Shown here: in pieces, positions 34,055-46,800 of the stretch
How the letters are laid out: each line of letters opens with the position of its first letter
Numbering within the stretch: the first letter of the stretch is position 1
Source of the DNA: Ostrinia nubilalis
Taxonomy: Eukaryota > Arthropoda > Insecta > Lepidoptera > Crambidae
Assembly: GCF_963855985.1 (NCBI RefSeq)
Contig: NC_087100.1
Span: forward strand, 903,001 to 967,000
Direction: 5' to 3'
Length of the DNA: 64,000 nt
The notes under the pieces: generated by a model
Database searches by the model: none
Told to the model about the DNA's origin: nothing
What the model saw: the letters and a program-made list of their open reading frames with translations, nothing else
Position numbers and translations under genes: made by a program

Positions 34055-34118
34055 AAAATGGGTATTTTACCCCTAAGGGCGTAAAACGGGGTCCACACGT
34101 ACAAGTCGCGGACGGCCG
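34055..34118 (+). repeat. Remnant related to 49329-49565
   Basis: TTTTACCCCTAAGGG, AAACGGGGTCCACACGTAC and GTCGCGGACGGCCG correspond to the 3' end of the element at 49329-49565. Only the last part survives. Confidence 0.6.
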
Positions 34119-36044
34119 TTAGTTCTGTATATTGGATGAGGGTTCGTATTTCAGTGTGATCTAATCCAAACCGATTTCATGTTTGCAAATGAGACAAAAA
34201 TAGGATGTGAACTTTACCTAGTAATATGGATTGTTTTTAAACTGTTTATTGATAATTTCACACTGTTCTTATTTATTAACAAATAAAGCCTCCAGACCAT
34301 AGAATCTCTGAATTACTGGCAATCATAGTAAATCATACAGTAAGGATAGGCAAGGCTGTGTCATTTGTTGCTCTACATTTTATTACATACAGAATAATAT
34401 ATGCTCTAAAAACAAACAAAAAAGCTCCGTTTCTAAAAGTTACCGCAGCTTATATCTACGAGTAAGTTTACCCGCTCTAAACTTATTCATACGACACTAG
34501 ATTTCGATCTCAAAATAAACCCAAACGCTCTACCGTTTCAGAGCACAGCATTTACAAACCGCGCGTCTCTCGGGCAGAGTAAATCACGCAGCATGCGGCC
34601 GCCCGCGCCGCTTATCGCTCCGCTCATCGGCCCGCGCCCGCTCTAAATTAGATCCGGCGGTTGTCGCGATGTAGCGACGATGTCGTCGAATGATTTGTCG
34701 TTTTTATGATAATGTCGTTGTTTTTTACGGATAGCGTGTTCTTGTAGTGATATAATGCTCTTTATATTGATTAAATATTATACGTATTTTAAGTACGTAC
34801 TGATTTCAAAGCTTAGAATTCGCATTACCTACTGATGTCAAACTGGTACTTTAAATTCTTTGTATTGTGTGTTAAAAATGTAATGTATTGATAACCGTCC
34901 ATATTTTTGTTCTTAAATATGTTTTAAAAAATATTAGCATTTTACAAAAGAAGACTACACAAATATTACCAGTGAGGTTTATTTTTATTCCTAGATAACT
35001 AAATGATAAATAAAATGGCTAAGTCTCAATTTACATTTAAGTCTTAATTAGTTCAATAATATGAAGTTATTATGCAAATACTATGAATGAATTCTATTTT
35101 TAAGAGTAAATAAATATTCAAAAGTTAGATAATACCTCATTTCTTGCTTATCGTTCTTCAAAAGTCAGTTCCATACATTTATCATTTAATTTGCAAAGGT
35201 CATCGAACCTAAGACGCGATACCCAAAAATCCCTTCTCGAGTATTCGAGCATGTAACTCGATTCAACAGATCGATTTTCTCTCCATATGACTTAATTAAT
35301 TTGTCAGTTGCAATTCCATATTTGGGCGTCATATCATATGGCCTAAAGTGAGCCTTAAAGCGTGGTTTTTAAGGTGCTAATTCGATTGGAAATTTACGGT
35401 TTAGTCAAGCAAAAGCACCGAAAGCTTATGACAAGGAACGAGGAGAACGAAACGGCGAAATCGCAGAGGTGACACTCCTTAGTCGGTAAATTATTTGATA
35501 GAGGTTAGGGTTGCCCATTAAATTTTTAAACTGTTAAATTACTTATTTCATCGTGTGTAATAATGAAGAAATGAAAATCACTAGCCATTACGAAGAATTA
35601 GGGAATTGTGCCAGATATTAACATATGTTAATGAAATCCTTTTGGGCTTCGCTGTAGTCGGGTAAAACGAAGCTACATATTACTTACTTAGTAGAGTAAC
35701 TTGTTTTCTTTTTTTGGCAATAAAGTAAGCTATGAAAGTACATTAAGGCTCTAGCCTAAGCTACTGGTCGCTTTTAATATGTCATCATTTTTGGCAGCCC
35801 TGTCCTCGTCTTATTATCATATTAATTACTACATTTCGCGACGCGGGCGTCACTAAACCATCCATGTGGCTATGATTATTCTGATTAATGGTATTGTTTG
35901 GCGAAATCCTTGTTTCTATTGATTTATCGCCACATTCGCCTGTTCTAGATATACTGGTTCCAAAAGCCATAAAGTTCATTTCTATATTTTGTTTGTCATT
36001 TGTTAAATTGGAATGGCAATCTATAATAGCGGTTTCGCACTATA

Positions 36045-36072
36045 TCAGATCGGAATCGGATCCGATTCCGTG
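36045..36072. repeat. Perfect 20-bp palindrome
   Basis: CGGAATCGGATCCGATTCCG is its own reverse complement. Related words (GATCCGTATTT, GACGGATTCTGATC) follow within 100 bp, suggesting the remains of a symmetrical MITE. Confidence 0.6.
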
Positions 36073-36153
36073 AAAATACGGTTCGGAGAGTTTGCGCACT
36101 ACATCCGAATTCTCTAGTTAGTTTTTTAGATCCGTATTTTGACGGATTCTGAT

Positions 36154-36288
36154 CAGAGGTGGAATTGTGTAAAGCAATCGTACGATATTTTACGTACGAT
36201 TATTCTGTCAAACGCTTTGTTTAACTGACTTTATGGTACGTTATGAACTGTCAAATGATTACTATTGCTTTACACAATTCCACCTCTG
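36154..36288. mobile_element. MITE with 25-bp perfect inverted ends
   Basis: Positions 36154-36178 are the exact reverse complement of 36264-36288 (CAGAGGTGGAATTGTGTAAA at the left end). The interior holds ATCGTACGATATTTTACGTACGAT, itself nearly symmetrical. No target duplication is evident. The perfect ends suggest a recent or gene-converted copy. Confidence 0.75.
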
Positions 36289-36940
36289 ACATAGGCAAAG
36301 CCGTTCTAACTCCATGGGCTAATTTATTGTTGACAGAAGTATACCAATATTTTGACGTACACTATTTTATAATCTGCGCTATAAAGCCCAGCAAAATTAA
36401 CATAAATGAAAACACTTCAGTATAATATCAGTAGAGATAGATTCTCCAAATCCTACGTCTATTACGTCGGGATGGTGTTCCCATATCCCGTTCCCACGTC
36501 GGGTAATGCGGCAAATGACAGGCCGCGGGATTCACACGCCCTGCGCCCGCGCCGCGCCGCGCTGCTGTGACGCCGTCTAACAAGCCCGTGTTGTTAGACT
36601 ATATTTTGGCTATTAAAATTTCTTAGCGAATTGAGTCGCTAGAACTGTTAGGGAGGCGCTAAAGCAGACAGGGAATAAATATAAAACGCGACTGGAAAAT
36701 CACCCAAATCAGTTGGCTACTGCGCGTTGGCAACCATCAGCTACATTAAACGACTGAAGCGCCACGATATACTTGGTGACAGATGGTGAATGAGGAGTAT
36801 CCTGTTGGGGAGCTCATTGAACATGTTAAAACTGCATGGAACAAATCTGCTTATAGTTTGGGACTGATAGCAGATGAGCTAAAAAAAATTTAGTCGCTTC
36901 TCATACTAAATTTTAAATAAACAACTTGAAAAAATCGAAC

Positions 36941-37013
36941 TGCCTAAGGTGGGACTCGAACCCACGACCTTCCGCTTGCCGGGCGACTGCTCTTCTAACT
37001 GAGCTACTTAGAC
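36941..37013 (-). tRNA. tRNA-like gene, anticodon GGC (Ala-type), probably a pseudogene
   Basis: The minus strand folds as a 73-nt cloverleaf. It has a 7-bp acceptor stem (GTCTAAG/CTTAGGC with one G-U), D stem GCTC/GAGC, anticodon loop CCGGCAA, and a T arm GTGGG-TTCGAGT-CCCAC. The A box (TAGCTCAGTTAG) and B box (GGTTCGAGTCC) are both intact. The anticodon would be GGC (alanine). However, position 33 is C instead of the near-universal U, and eukaryotic nuclear genomes do not normally use GGC for alanine. It may therefore be a tRNA pseudogene or a SINE head. Confidence 0.6.
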
Positions 37014-37848
37014 ACTGGATGAACCTGTCTATTAAAATTATTGCGGATTAGTCACTGAAGTATTTGCAAATGAAAATAAGAACACAGGACTTAAAAGGTT
37101 AGTCTAATTGTTTGTTAATCAAAAGGGACGTATTACGTAGAAGTAAAGTGGTTTGAGTGATTTGGAAAATAATGAGGGCAGAGGACGTTTAAGATTTTCA
37201 ATTGAAAACTAAAATATCATTGCCAATCAATAAAGATAATATGGTTGTAGGTAATAGCTGTTTCTCTATTTTGAACTAAATAAACATCATACTATTCATC
37301 TAAGTCGATTTTACTGTTTTTGTAGGTACTCATTTAAATTCTGCAAAACATACATATTATTAACCAATATAATTTGGCTAAAAACCCTAAATAATAATGT
37401 AGTAAACACACCATAAATTGAAGGAAAACTTTAAACATTTTTCAATTCTTTTATTTACTTTTTTACAACTGGCCCTTTTGATCATAACAATGAATTCATT
37501 ATAAGTATTCACAAAAGACCATAACGATGTTATAAAACATCAGTACAATTTGATAAACCATGGCAAATGCGAGACCACAGTGAGCAAAAACTAATAAATA
37601 ACATTAGTAATATTAATATAAGATCTAGAATCCTGCGAGATCTAGATGATGTGGGGTCCTATTTTGTCATCTACTCGATATTATAAAGTGCAAAGACTCT
37701 TCGATAAATGCTACCCTTAAACTACATATTATAGGGGTGTTTTTTAAACCGAAGATGTTATTTTCTGTTTGCAAATGATACCAAAATGATTAAATCTGAC
37801 TTGATTCTTAATAAACTTATAGTTACATTATCGGAACAAACCTTCACT

Positions 37849-37925
37849 GGTTGTGTTTTATTGGCGGTGAAGCTGTAAGAATCCTGGCTACACAGGAGTT
37901 GCAGCGGTGGAAATAATCCCATTAC
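37849..37925 (-). repeat. Retroposed fragment, copy 2
   Basis: It matches 9250-9335 through TTTTATTGGCGGT, GAAGCTGTAAGAATCCTGGC and CACAGGAGTTGCAGCGGTGG. It has the same orientation as that copy; the target duplication was not resolved. Confidence 0.65.
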
Positions 37926-38154
37926 ATAAAGAATCTTAACAGAACCACTTGGATTTATATCATTTTCTTCTAACAGATTGAATTAACCCTACTTTATACA
38001 AAATCGATCAGCATCCTTTCAGTAGTTGAATTAACGTCGAATATTGTCTTTTCAACTAACGTACACGCAAATTAGCAAAGTCGAGTGACGCTGTAATACC
38101 CCCATCAAATCTCAGTCGGTATCTCAGTTCTCACAGAGCGAATTAAGTGAGCGC

Positions 38155-38200
38155 GTCCAATGTGTAATGGCGCGGGAACCGAACCCACACCATAGCGATA
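38155..38200 (-). repeat. B-box-like tRNA/SINE remnant
   Basis: The minus strand reads GGTGTGGGTTCGGTTCCCGC, resembling a Pol III B box with its T-arm stem. No A box or cloverleaf could be found beside it, so it is at most a fragment. Confidence 0.35.
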
Positions 38201-38335
38201 CTGCAAGCAAAACTGGACGGTTTTAACGGAATAGCACCGAGAAAGGATTTCAAAAATGTGTTGAGAAAAAATAAGGTCTCTGTAAGATGTTTGTGTGTTT
38301 GAAAATGATATAATATAGCTCTGGAATTATTGATT

Positions 38336-38466
38336 CTAACCCCTAAACAAAAATGAGATTTTGGCTTGAACGTGCTCATTTTATTTATTCAGAATACGTA
38401 TGTAGAAGTTGAGCACGATAATTAGAGCAAGAAAGCTTAAAATCTTAATTTAAAAACCAGGGGTAG
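38336..38466. mobile_element. MITE related to 19908-19994
   Basis: The ends CTAACCCCT and AGGGGTAG are inverted. The internal GAGATTTTGGCTTGAACGTG matches the element at 19908. The arms are diverged and the exact ends are approximate. Confidence 0.55.
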
Positions 38467-39392
38467 CTGTTCTAATACTTATTTCTTAGAAATCTAGGAA
38501 TCCAAGCGAAAAGATGTGTTAGAGCTACTTCAACTAAGCATTCAGAGTTGTTCATGTTTCAATATTTTCTAAAACATTTCTCAAAGAGTAAGTAGCTTAC
38601 TTACGAGCGCTTTATTATCACGAAAACTATAGTGGCGTTGTAAGTATACCCCGTATTGGGCAACGATTTGAAGCAATCATCACTTCTAATAACGTTTTCA
38701 CCAAAACTGTAGCGGCAATCAAAAACGTATTCATCATCGGCAATCCTCTGATAATTGCGCTGCTGACCGTACTACTCTGATGATTTCCTTTTGATCGCTG
38801 CTAATTTGCTATGCCCTCGCTTTAACCATATTACATGTCTTATACCGATGTTTTATGCAAAAGATTCACACGAACCACTTTCGATTTTTAACTCAACTAC
38901 TCATGGATAAGATGCAATTTTAATGTAGGTAGTCAATGTTACAGTTTTTGCCCCACTTTTTAAGAATAACCTTATAAGCATAGAGTAATACAGCGCCCGA
39001 TTTGAAAACGGTTGTTGTAATTTGTTTCGTCTCATGCTTTTTTTATTTAATAGCCTGAATTATTTAAATGGGAGTACAAGAGAATGGCATGTCATCTACA
39101 AAAGCATCGCTTACTTGGTTAAAGGTTAACTTTGTGTGAAAATTATTCCAATTTTGTAATGAATTCTTTCTTCACTTGTGTGCCAGCATAAGATATTTCT
39201 ATGAATAATACCTACATCTAACCTAGGGTCATAATTTCCTAAGACAGTATGAGTTGTTTGTCTTACATTGACGCTGACAGTGAGAGGTTAAGATATCCCT
39301 CAAATTATCATCCTACCGTCATAATATGCATTTGAGTCTACTTCATTACACGCAATGTCGGAATCACACCCTGGAGGCGACTTGTATGGACA

Positions 39393-39692
39393 CGTAGTGT
39401 TGCCAAGAGCGCGGAATATCGGGACGAATATAGATGAAATAAGTTACGGTAATTGTTATCGGGATTGGGACAGCAGTTGATCAAGATTATCGAATATCGG
39501 ACTTTGTGCAATGCTTTATATCATTTAGCAGGCGTTTTTTCATTTATAAGTTTTATCTAATGTCAATATTTTCACTACCTGGAACTTCTGCAGGTTAAAA
39601 CATTATATTGTTACACTAGTTCGGTAAACAATTAATAGCAGATTTCATGTTCATGGGACGTCCGATGTCACTTGCCACCTGGCAACACTACG
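39393..39692. mobile_element. Possible MITE with 13-bp inverted ends
   Basis: CGTAGTGTTGCCA (39393-39405) and TGGCAACACTACG (39680-39692) are perfect inverted repeats 300 bp apart. No target duplication could be confirmed and the interior lacks a frame, so the call is tentative. Confidence 0.45.
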
Positions 39693-41829
39693 GTAGAGTG
39701 CAACGTGTTACAGCGGATCGTCCTGTCACTCGCGACCTCGGTCCGAGCACGTCTGCGCCCGCGCTCTAGTGATGTGCTTGTTCTTAAAAATTATCGATAA
39801 AGCTCTTCTAAAGCTTAAAATCTGTGAATGAATGCTTATGACTATGACTAATGACGAGTTTGTTAATAAGAAAAAATATCTTTCAGTCTGTTACACCTTA
39901 GTCTTTCTTTTTAATGAATTGAAAATAAGGTTTAAAAATTGAGTAAAACAGTAATTACATTGTGTGTGGCTACGGCTGATAAAAAAGCTTTGTGTTTTTT
40001 TGTTGTTAAACTCTTACAATTTAACGCTCAATCATAATAACAATTTAAGCAGTTGCTGCACTTGCTGCGATATCATGTCGATAAAGAATCTCCACACTTC
40101 CCCTCACTAGCAATAACACCGTCGGCACATTACTGTCATTACAGCTCTATGAGAACTATCAGTGACCTGCGCGTGACCTCGTAAAACAGTGATTCCGTTC
40201 TGAATAACCTCCGCGGGACGAGGAAGCGTGTGGAAGTTACATATCGACATAGCTGGGCATTAACTCGTTAATCCGTTAATCGTTAATTAACGAAGTTAAC
40301 ATTTCTATTAACGGATTAACTTTTAAGTTAACTTTAAAAAATGTTAACGGACTCGTTAACTTCCGTTAAATTATCCTAAGTCCGTTAATCGTTAATCCAG
40401 TACCTACTATTTACCAAAAAGATACAGCATGCACGTTGAAAAACACTAGAAAAACGCGTTGCGTGGAGCTGTATGCTCAATGTCGTTAACTATATGGTGT
40501 AATTTAGCTTGTCTCAAGAGTCAAGCACACACACAGGCTGACTTCGGTAAAATAATGTGTGACGTGAGGTGCCAAACTGCAGAAAATGGCGGAGGAAATA
40601 CATGATTAAGCATGAATTATCATGAATAATATTAACCACTTATTTACCTCTCAGTGTCTTCAGGCAACTTAAAAAAGTACAATTTGTGTTTTTTTTATTA
40701 TTTAGTATTTAGTACACCATTTTCTTTATTTTTTTCCATCATACACAAGAATACGCGTGCGTGAGTCAATGCTTGCTCGTATGTGAGGCCTTGTCGAATA
40801 GTACTCCAACATTGAGCTATAATGTACTACGTACTAGAGAAGACATGTCAACTAGACTGTTTCTGGCACGCAAATAGGTCCATGGACCGAAATTCAATTA
40901 GTATGTGCTCAGCGGTTGCTGTGACAACACGCTTGAGTGCAGTTTTGTTTTTTGAAATATGCCATCCTATAGACGAATATACTGTTCAAATAACTCCAGA
41001 TACATATTAAGTAAAAATCAAGGAATGACTTTTTACCATTAAGTTGTACATTTATGCACTTTAAAACACTAATTTAATTTTAATTTGTTAATTACAAGGT
41101 GTCACCGCGGCGGCAGCCATTTTACGAAAATTTCAAAGAATAAAAATCGCAGACTTGACACTGGCGCATAAATTAGTATACGAAAGGAAGGTTAAATACA
41201 GCAATAAAAAGATTTTTTTAAAGATTATAAGCACTTTGTATTGCAAAAATTACTAATAGTCCCGTCCAGCCCCTTGTGTTAAGCTAAATAAGCTTGGGTT
41301 ACGGGTGGGCTCACACAATAGTCGTGCGGCATCATGGATCAAACTTGTTTGAATCTCACTGCTGTTGTTCGTATGCGACTGGTTAGTTAGTAAATCACCC
41401 TAATTATTGTCACCTAGCTCACGAGATAGGCTAAAATTATAATAATTGTACAGTGTGTCTGGTCACCAGTGTCCGACCCGTTAGGGCGCAGTAATATGAT
41501 CAATTTAATCGACAAATCCAGTATTAAAAAATTACAGCTATTTTAATTTTTTTAGTTGCTGAGTCCGGATGGATTCATTTATTTACCAAATCTACCGATG
41601 TACAGGACCTATGAGTATAAAAGTGATTCGTTCGACAGCTGAAAAAGTAAGCAATACGTTGTCATCAAAAGCTTCCATTTAAATTTCTTAGAAACACTTG
41701 AACGTAAAAAAACGATGCTTCTTTTTAGATTTTTCAATGTTACAAAAAACTAGAAAGTTTTACATTTTTAGATGCACTAAGTCATTACCTAAAAACTGAT
41801 ATACCTTGGCTTTAAATCAACTAGTCTAG

Positions 41830-41889
41830 GTGCTAGCTACACAGGAGATGCAGCGGTGAAAAGGAGAGGTGGGAATAGTCCCGTAACTT
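41830..41889 (-). repeat. Retroposed fragment, copy 3
   Basis: CTACACAGGAGATGCAGCGG, then GAGAGGTGGGAATAGTCCCG, matches the copy at 9250-9335. It is 3'-truncated relative to that copy and lies inside the hAT element. Confidence 0.6.
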
Positions 41890-41944
41890 CTACCTCACAG
41901 CTATTATACGTGTACTCAACCACTGAGATAGTTAACAATAGAGA

Positions 41945-41987
41945 CAATAAAATAACTGAAAGTTTCTGACTTTCAGTTATTTTATTG
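41945..41987. repeat. Perfect 19-bp hairpin, 5-nt loop
   Basis: CAATAAAATAACTGAAAGT (41945-41963) is the exact reverse complement of 41969-41987, with loop TTCTG. It has the same design as the hairpins at 1817 and 50680. Confidence 0.8.
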
Positions 41988-42055
41988 GTTCTGGAATGAA
42001 GGCGTGGGTCATCCCTAGCTTTGTTCCTACCGTGACGAGTGGGAATTTTCCTAAA

Positions 42056-42180
42056 ATCTCAAGATGGACTGACTGAAGATAGCAGGAAGACGCTGGGTGC
42101 AGGCCACTATCAACTGGGCGATGTGGAAATCATTAGAGGAGGCCTTTGTTCAGCAGTAGACGTCCAGTAGCTAAAATGAT
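42056..42180 (+). repeat. RTE-type LINE 3' fragment, copy 3
   Basis: The plus strand encodes a degraded version of the RTE C-terminus: GATGTGGAAATCATTAGAGG then GGCCTTTGTTCAGCAGTAGA, followed by an ATGATGATGACGATG tail. It is opposite in orientation to the other three copies. Confidence 0.65.
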
Positions 42181-43893
42181 GATGACGATGTTTCCTTACA
42201 GTATCCAATTCAATAGGCAGAAACTAAACGTAAACGAAGTGTCGCCTCTGTAATGGTATCATTATCTATAACTCATAATATTTCGTGCGCTGTTGGATGA
42301 CAGTTTTAAACTAGAGATGGGTAATTTTTTTATCGAATTAGAAAATACCAGATTCTCAAGGCGATTATCGATTACATTAGATTTTAATCGGGAAGAAAAA
42401 TAATTAATGGCTTAAGCATCAGTATGAAGCCCATACGCACTTGTAGCACAAGTAACACGATTAGCCTCAGTCCCCTCAGTTGTGAATTCGGAATCGCCAG
42501 TTGTTATTTTAAAATCGCATCACAGAGTGAAGTAACTAACACCAAAAAACGGCAGAGCGAAGTGATTTCGAATGTTTCAACTGCCACGTTTTGTCTAGGA
42601 GGGCTAATTATTAGTTTAAGGGAGGGACGCTTAGATTACATTACAGGAAACGCACAATATAATAAAAGAAAATAATCTAAGTCGCTGAACATTTTTGCTA
42701 TTGAGCACCATGAAAATTATAAATAACACAATTTAGTCGATTTGTTTATTTTCACAATCGATTCATAATGTCTATGATGAGGCGACTGCAGGAACGTCAC
42801 TATTCGCGCAATCCTAGCAATGAAGTACGACATTTTCTGGTGCAGATTTTATCGCCATAAATTATGTAACTTGATAGTCATGGATTTGACTGACAGCTGT
42901 CCGTCAAATTCCCGCCCCGCACCCCGCACTGCACATATTTTGTTCGCGATGTCTGTTCTATACGTAGTAATATTACTTCAATGTACTCCAATAGGGTGCC
43001 ATCGTGCTTTTTTTGTTTTCGAAGTAAACTCGCGGAGATGAACAGTGGGTCTAGACAAAGTGCAAATTATAATCGCAAACCAGTCGAAAAGTGGTCGAAA
43101 AGCCCCTTTTTTGTATGGACTTTTGACGGATTCGATTTTCGATTCGATCAAAAAGTGCGTTTTGTCTAGGGGGGCAGGCCTGCTTATATTGACTTCACTT
43201 GTTAGTATGTGTGGGACAAATCTTGCAACTGAATTTAAGACCAGTTCTCCTCAACCGATTGAGCTGCAATTTAGTATACTTATGTAAGTACGATGAAAAT
43301 GCAATGTTGTGGTACCATTAAGCTGGTCTAATGATGGAGTCAGGAGGCGGCCATAGGAACTCCTAAATGAAACGCCGGAATCGCATCGAATTTGGGTTAG
43401 TTGGATTTGTCTTTTCGAGCACATTGGTGCTAAATTGTATTGTAATTGAACCAAGGCTCTGAGATTGAAATACTATAGACTAAGAGCTGGTGAACGCCAG
43501 ACCAACGTCATTTTATAAAAGCTGAAAGTTTGTCAGCGTATGCTTCCAATATAGGTTAGAATGTTGGTGGATTATGAAGTTTGGGTCATCGTGGCTTTGG
43601 CAGCTATCCTAAAAAAACTGTCTGGCAAGGAGTTGGAACTGTCAAAACTGTCTGGCTAAAAAGAAGAATAAATTCCATGCGCGATACAAGCTTTCGAAAT
43701 TATTTGAACCTTGCATACAATTATTTTTTTCGTTTCATTATAATGGGTTAACGGATTAACGATTAACGTTAACTTGCGTTAAATCTTGCTAAATGTAACG
43801 TTTTAACGTTTAACGAAGTTAATTTTTTTATTAACGGTTTAACGATTAACGAAGTTAACTATTTGATTAACGGTGCCCAGCTATGCATATCGA

Positions 43894-46800
43894 TATATCA
43901 CGAGGGTGAGCGACGTTTGTAGTCAATGTTGCATGGGTGAACCAAAGTTTGGTTCCTTTAGGACTCTATCAAATAAGATGTTTGGAGCAGGACTTCAAGT
44001 TAGCACACTAACTATTGGTAATTGACATTTTTATTCTAATGCATGACATGCAACTACAATTTTTCTTTGCAAAAAGACGACTAATTTTTGGACTAAAACG
44101 TCTTATTGGAAAGAGCCCTTTGAGTAGACTAACGTTTGAGATAATTATAGTGCTGAAAGTTCAGCTAAATACGTTTAGTGTGTTTCAAGTACCGAATAAA
44201 CGTTTCGGTGCAATGTCCTTTGAATGAATTTTCCACCACGTAACGTCTTACATGTTACGAGGTGGAAAATTCGATATGATACCTATTTCGTTTTACACAT
44301 GACTACCGAACTTTCGGTCGTATAACCCATCACACTATGTGTCATTGCAACAAAACACATTGAATGCATTGTCACAGAAATCACAGAAACAATATTGCTA
44401 GACGAAAAGTTCAGCTTCAGGTCAACGTACGTAATTTCACTGATGTGTCATATGCTTAGGTAAGTAATGATTTACACAGCTGCTAGCGTACCTATTTAGT
44501 CAAATTTTCCTCTATCTTTTCAGCAGATACCTATGTCGGTACTAGGTGAAGGATAATGGAAATTTTTTGAATAATAACCTGTAACTGAGTACAGTTTTGT
44601 TAGGTAATTTACTTGTATTTTCTATAAGGTTGTAAGCGGTGCAATAATAAATGTATTTAAGATAGTTTCTACTCGTTGTAGGAGATGGATTCTGACTTTC
44701 AATTGTTTTCTATTACAAATTACAACGAAATTTCTCTACATCGTTCCGTTCCCAGGATCGTTAGATAACGGACTAATTATTGAACATCATGGCGGCTTAA
44801 ACCACTGCCAAACGTTGCGAAATATTACAATCGTCGGGACCATCCAGTTATTAACGAACTCGATTTACATAACCATTATATGGTCTAACCCTAAACCGAT
44901 AAACCTATTAGGCTAACTGAATGGAGGCCAATTAGACGAAGACCCTTCTTCCAATTAGCCAGCTCCGTGTGTTCTATTAAAGTTGTATTAAAGAACGCTA
45001 ATTCTAGCGCTTTACAGGTAATTAAAGGGTTATAACGACAACGCTAACCGGTAAAAGGTTTTAAAGCGCTATTACAAACTTATTTGATAGTTGACGCTGT
45101 AAGTGTTGATGCTTGCTTAATTGAATAGTAATTCTTTAAGATCGATATGAAGATACATTCCTTGTTCTTCCCTAATACAACTGATCGGCCTGGTATTTTG
45201 TGCAAGAAGGAACTACAATACAAAGTCAATTGCGGGATCGTCCCGTCGAGATCAAATGTGACTGAGAATCTTGAGAATTCGTAATCGTATCAAGTCGATT
45301 ATTTAAAACTGTTATTAGGTGCATTGTCAATTAGTAATTTTCGCAAGCTCTACCTTATTAACTATTCAAATGATCAGTGTGGTCATTTAAACTATTTATT
45401 TTTCTGAATTGGTTTACTACTTGTAAGCATGAAGCCTTACAAACAAACCAAATTAATTACCACCTTATTAAACACACGAGTTATAATTATTAAATCTTAA
45501 CATAATTAATCTATCAGCAACTAAGTTTTACACGCTATCCGCCTGTTAATAAGGCTCATTATGCTATCAATTACATCGGGCCTGCGTGTGCGCAGCTTAA
45601 CGGCGCTCGCTCTCGGGACCAGCCACCGTGAAAACTATACTTTAACTCTACTTGTTTTAACGCGCTGTTAACGATTTGATTGAATTCATTTGCATTTTTT
45701 GTGATGTCATTCTGGTAGGACATGTCGGTGATGTGAGTTAAGGTTTTTTTTCGTTTTGTCTTTGTCGTTGTGCTAATTTTTGAAAAAGAGGATTATTATG
45801 AAAATTAATAAATAAAATATTTGTCTATCGATCATTAGCGACATACATTTAAGAAAAAATTAGTAATCAAAGTGAATAACTAATTGAAATATTAATGTTG
45901 TGTATTGTTTTATTAAAAAGTTGAAATTAATGTTGTCCTTAGGTCTTTGTAATAATGTTAATTTGAAATTAATAGCAAATGCTAATGGTAAACCAGCAGT
46001 GGTCTGATTAATAGGTTTACATTATTTATAACAACGGCTATAATTCAAACAGCTGATTACCTACCACACGGTGGTTAAAAGAAGAACAATAAATAAGTAG
46101 ATACATTGCTCACTAATTAACACGTGTAATAATTTTAATTCTTACTTATTACCAACAATATTGCTGAAACTGTTAATTTAATAATATTCACAATATTTCA
46201 CATAAACTCGAGTTTAATTCAACCCTAGTAATGCCCACATCCTATAAATAGTACACACATGTTTACAGTTCTAAATACGCGCATTATACTATCGTGACAT
46301 TCACATACCGTTCGCGTCCAGTAATTATAATTAATATGCCTTATTTACGACCAGATGCAAAATACTAGCCACTACTGGGCAGGTTACACCGAGATCGTTA
46401 TTTTGAAGCTTAACTGAACATGGTGGGTGTTTTGATCTGTTTACTTATTGAGGAAGAGGCAGATAATGTCCCTGAGTTATTGCTATGGTTTTATTTATCA
46501 TTTAAAGATGCTGAGGCCGATCATTCAGGGAAAACGTAAGAAGCTGGACCGCCACCTTGATATTTCTTAATAAATTGATAGACTTAAGTGTGCCGTCAGA
46601 TTTTTTCTGGGAAGAAAAATTAATTATTTAGATGGAATAAACAAAATTTTATTAAAACAGTTATTCCATCATTTTTTCATCTGACATGTGCTCACTTTTT
46701 TACAGAAATGATTTGACAAGTTTGGAATTCAAAAAGGTGGGCCATGCTCCTTTTTAACAACAAAAAGTTTCTTTCAGGCCACTATTTGTCATTTGATCTC

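Larger units (their letters stand above)
32572..36044. other. Gene-free upstream stretch with minor repeats
   Basis: No gene is supported. Near 33391 a hAT-like end, CAGTGGTTCCCAAA, occurs without a matching partner. A dispersed repeat lies at 33780-33850 and a Helitron-type remnant at 34055-34115. GC-rich patches at about 33930-34045 and 34590-34680 stand out from the AT-rich background but contain no frame or RNA I recognise. Confidence 0.4.
40248..43885. mobile_element. 3.6 kb non-autonomous hAT transposon
   Basis: The ends CATAGCTGGGCA and TGCCCAGCTATG are inverted repeats, flanked by identical 8-bp copies of CATATCGA (40240-40247, 43886-43893), the hAT signature. Subterminal regions at both ends (about 140 bp each) are packed with GTTAATCGTTAA and TTAACG words, probable transposase-binding repeats. 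The interior has only short frames with no transposase similarity. It carries a LINE fragment (42056-42180), a retroposed fragment (41830-41889) and a tight hairpin (41945-41987). Confidence 0.88.
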
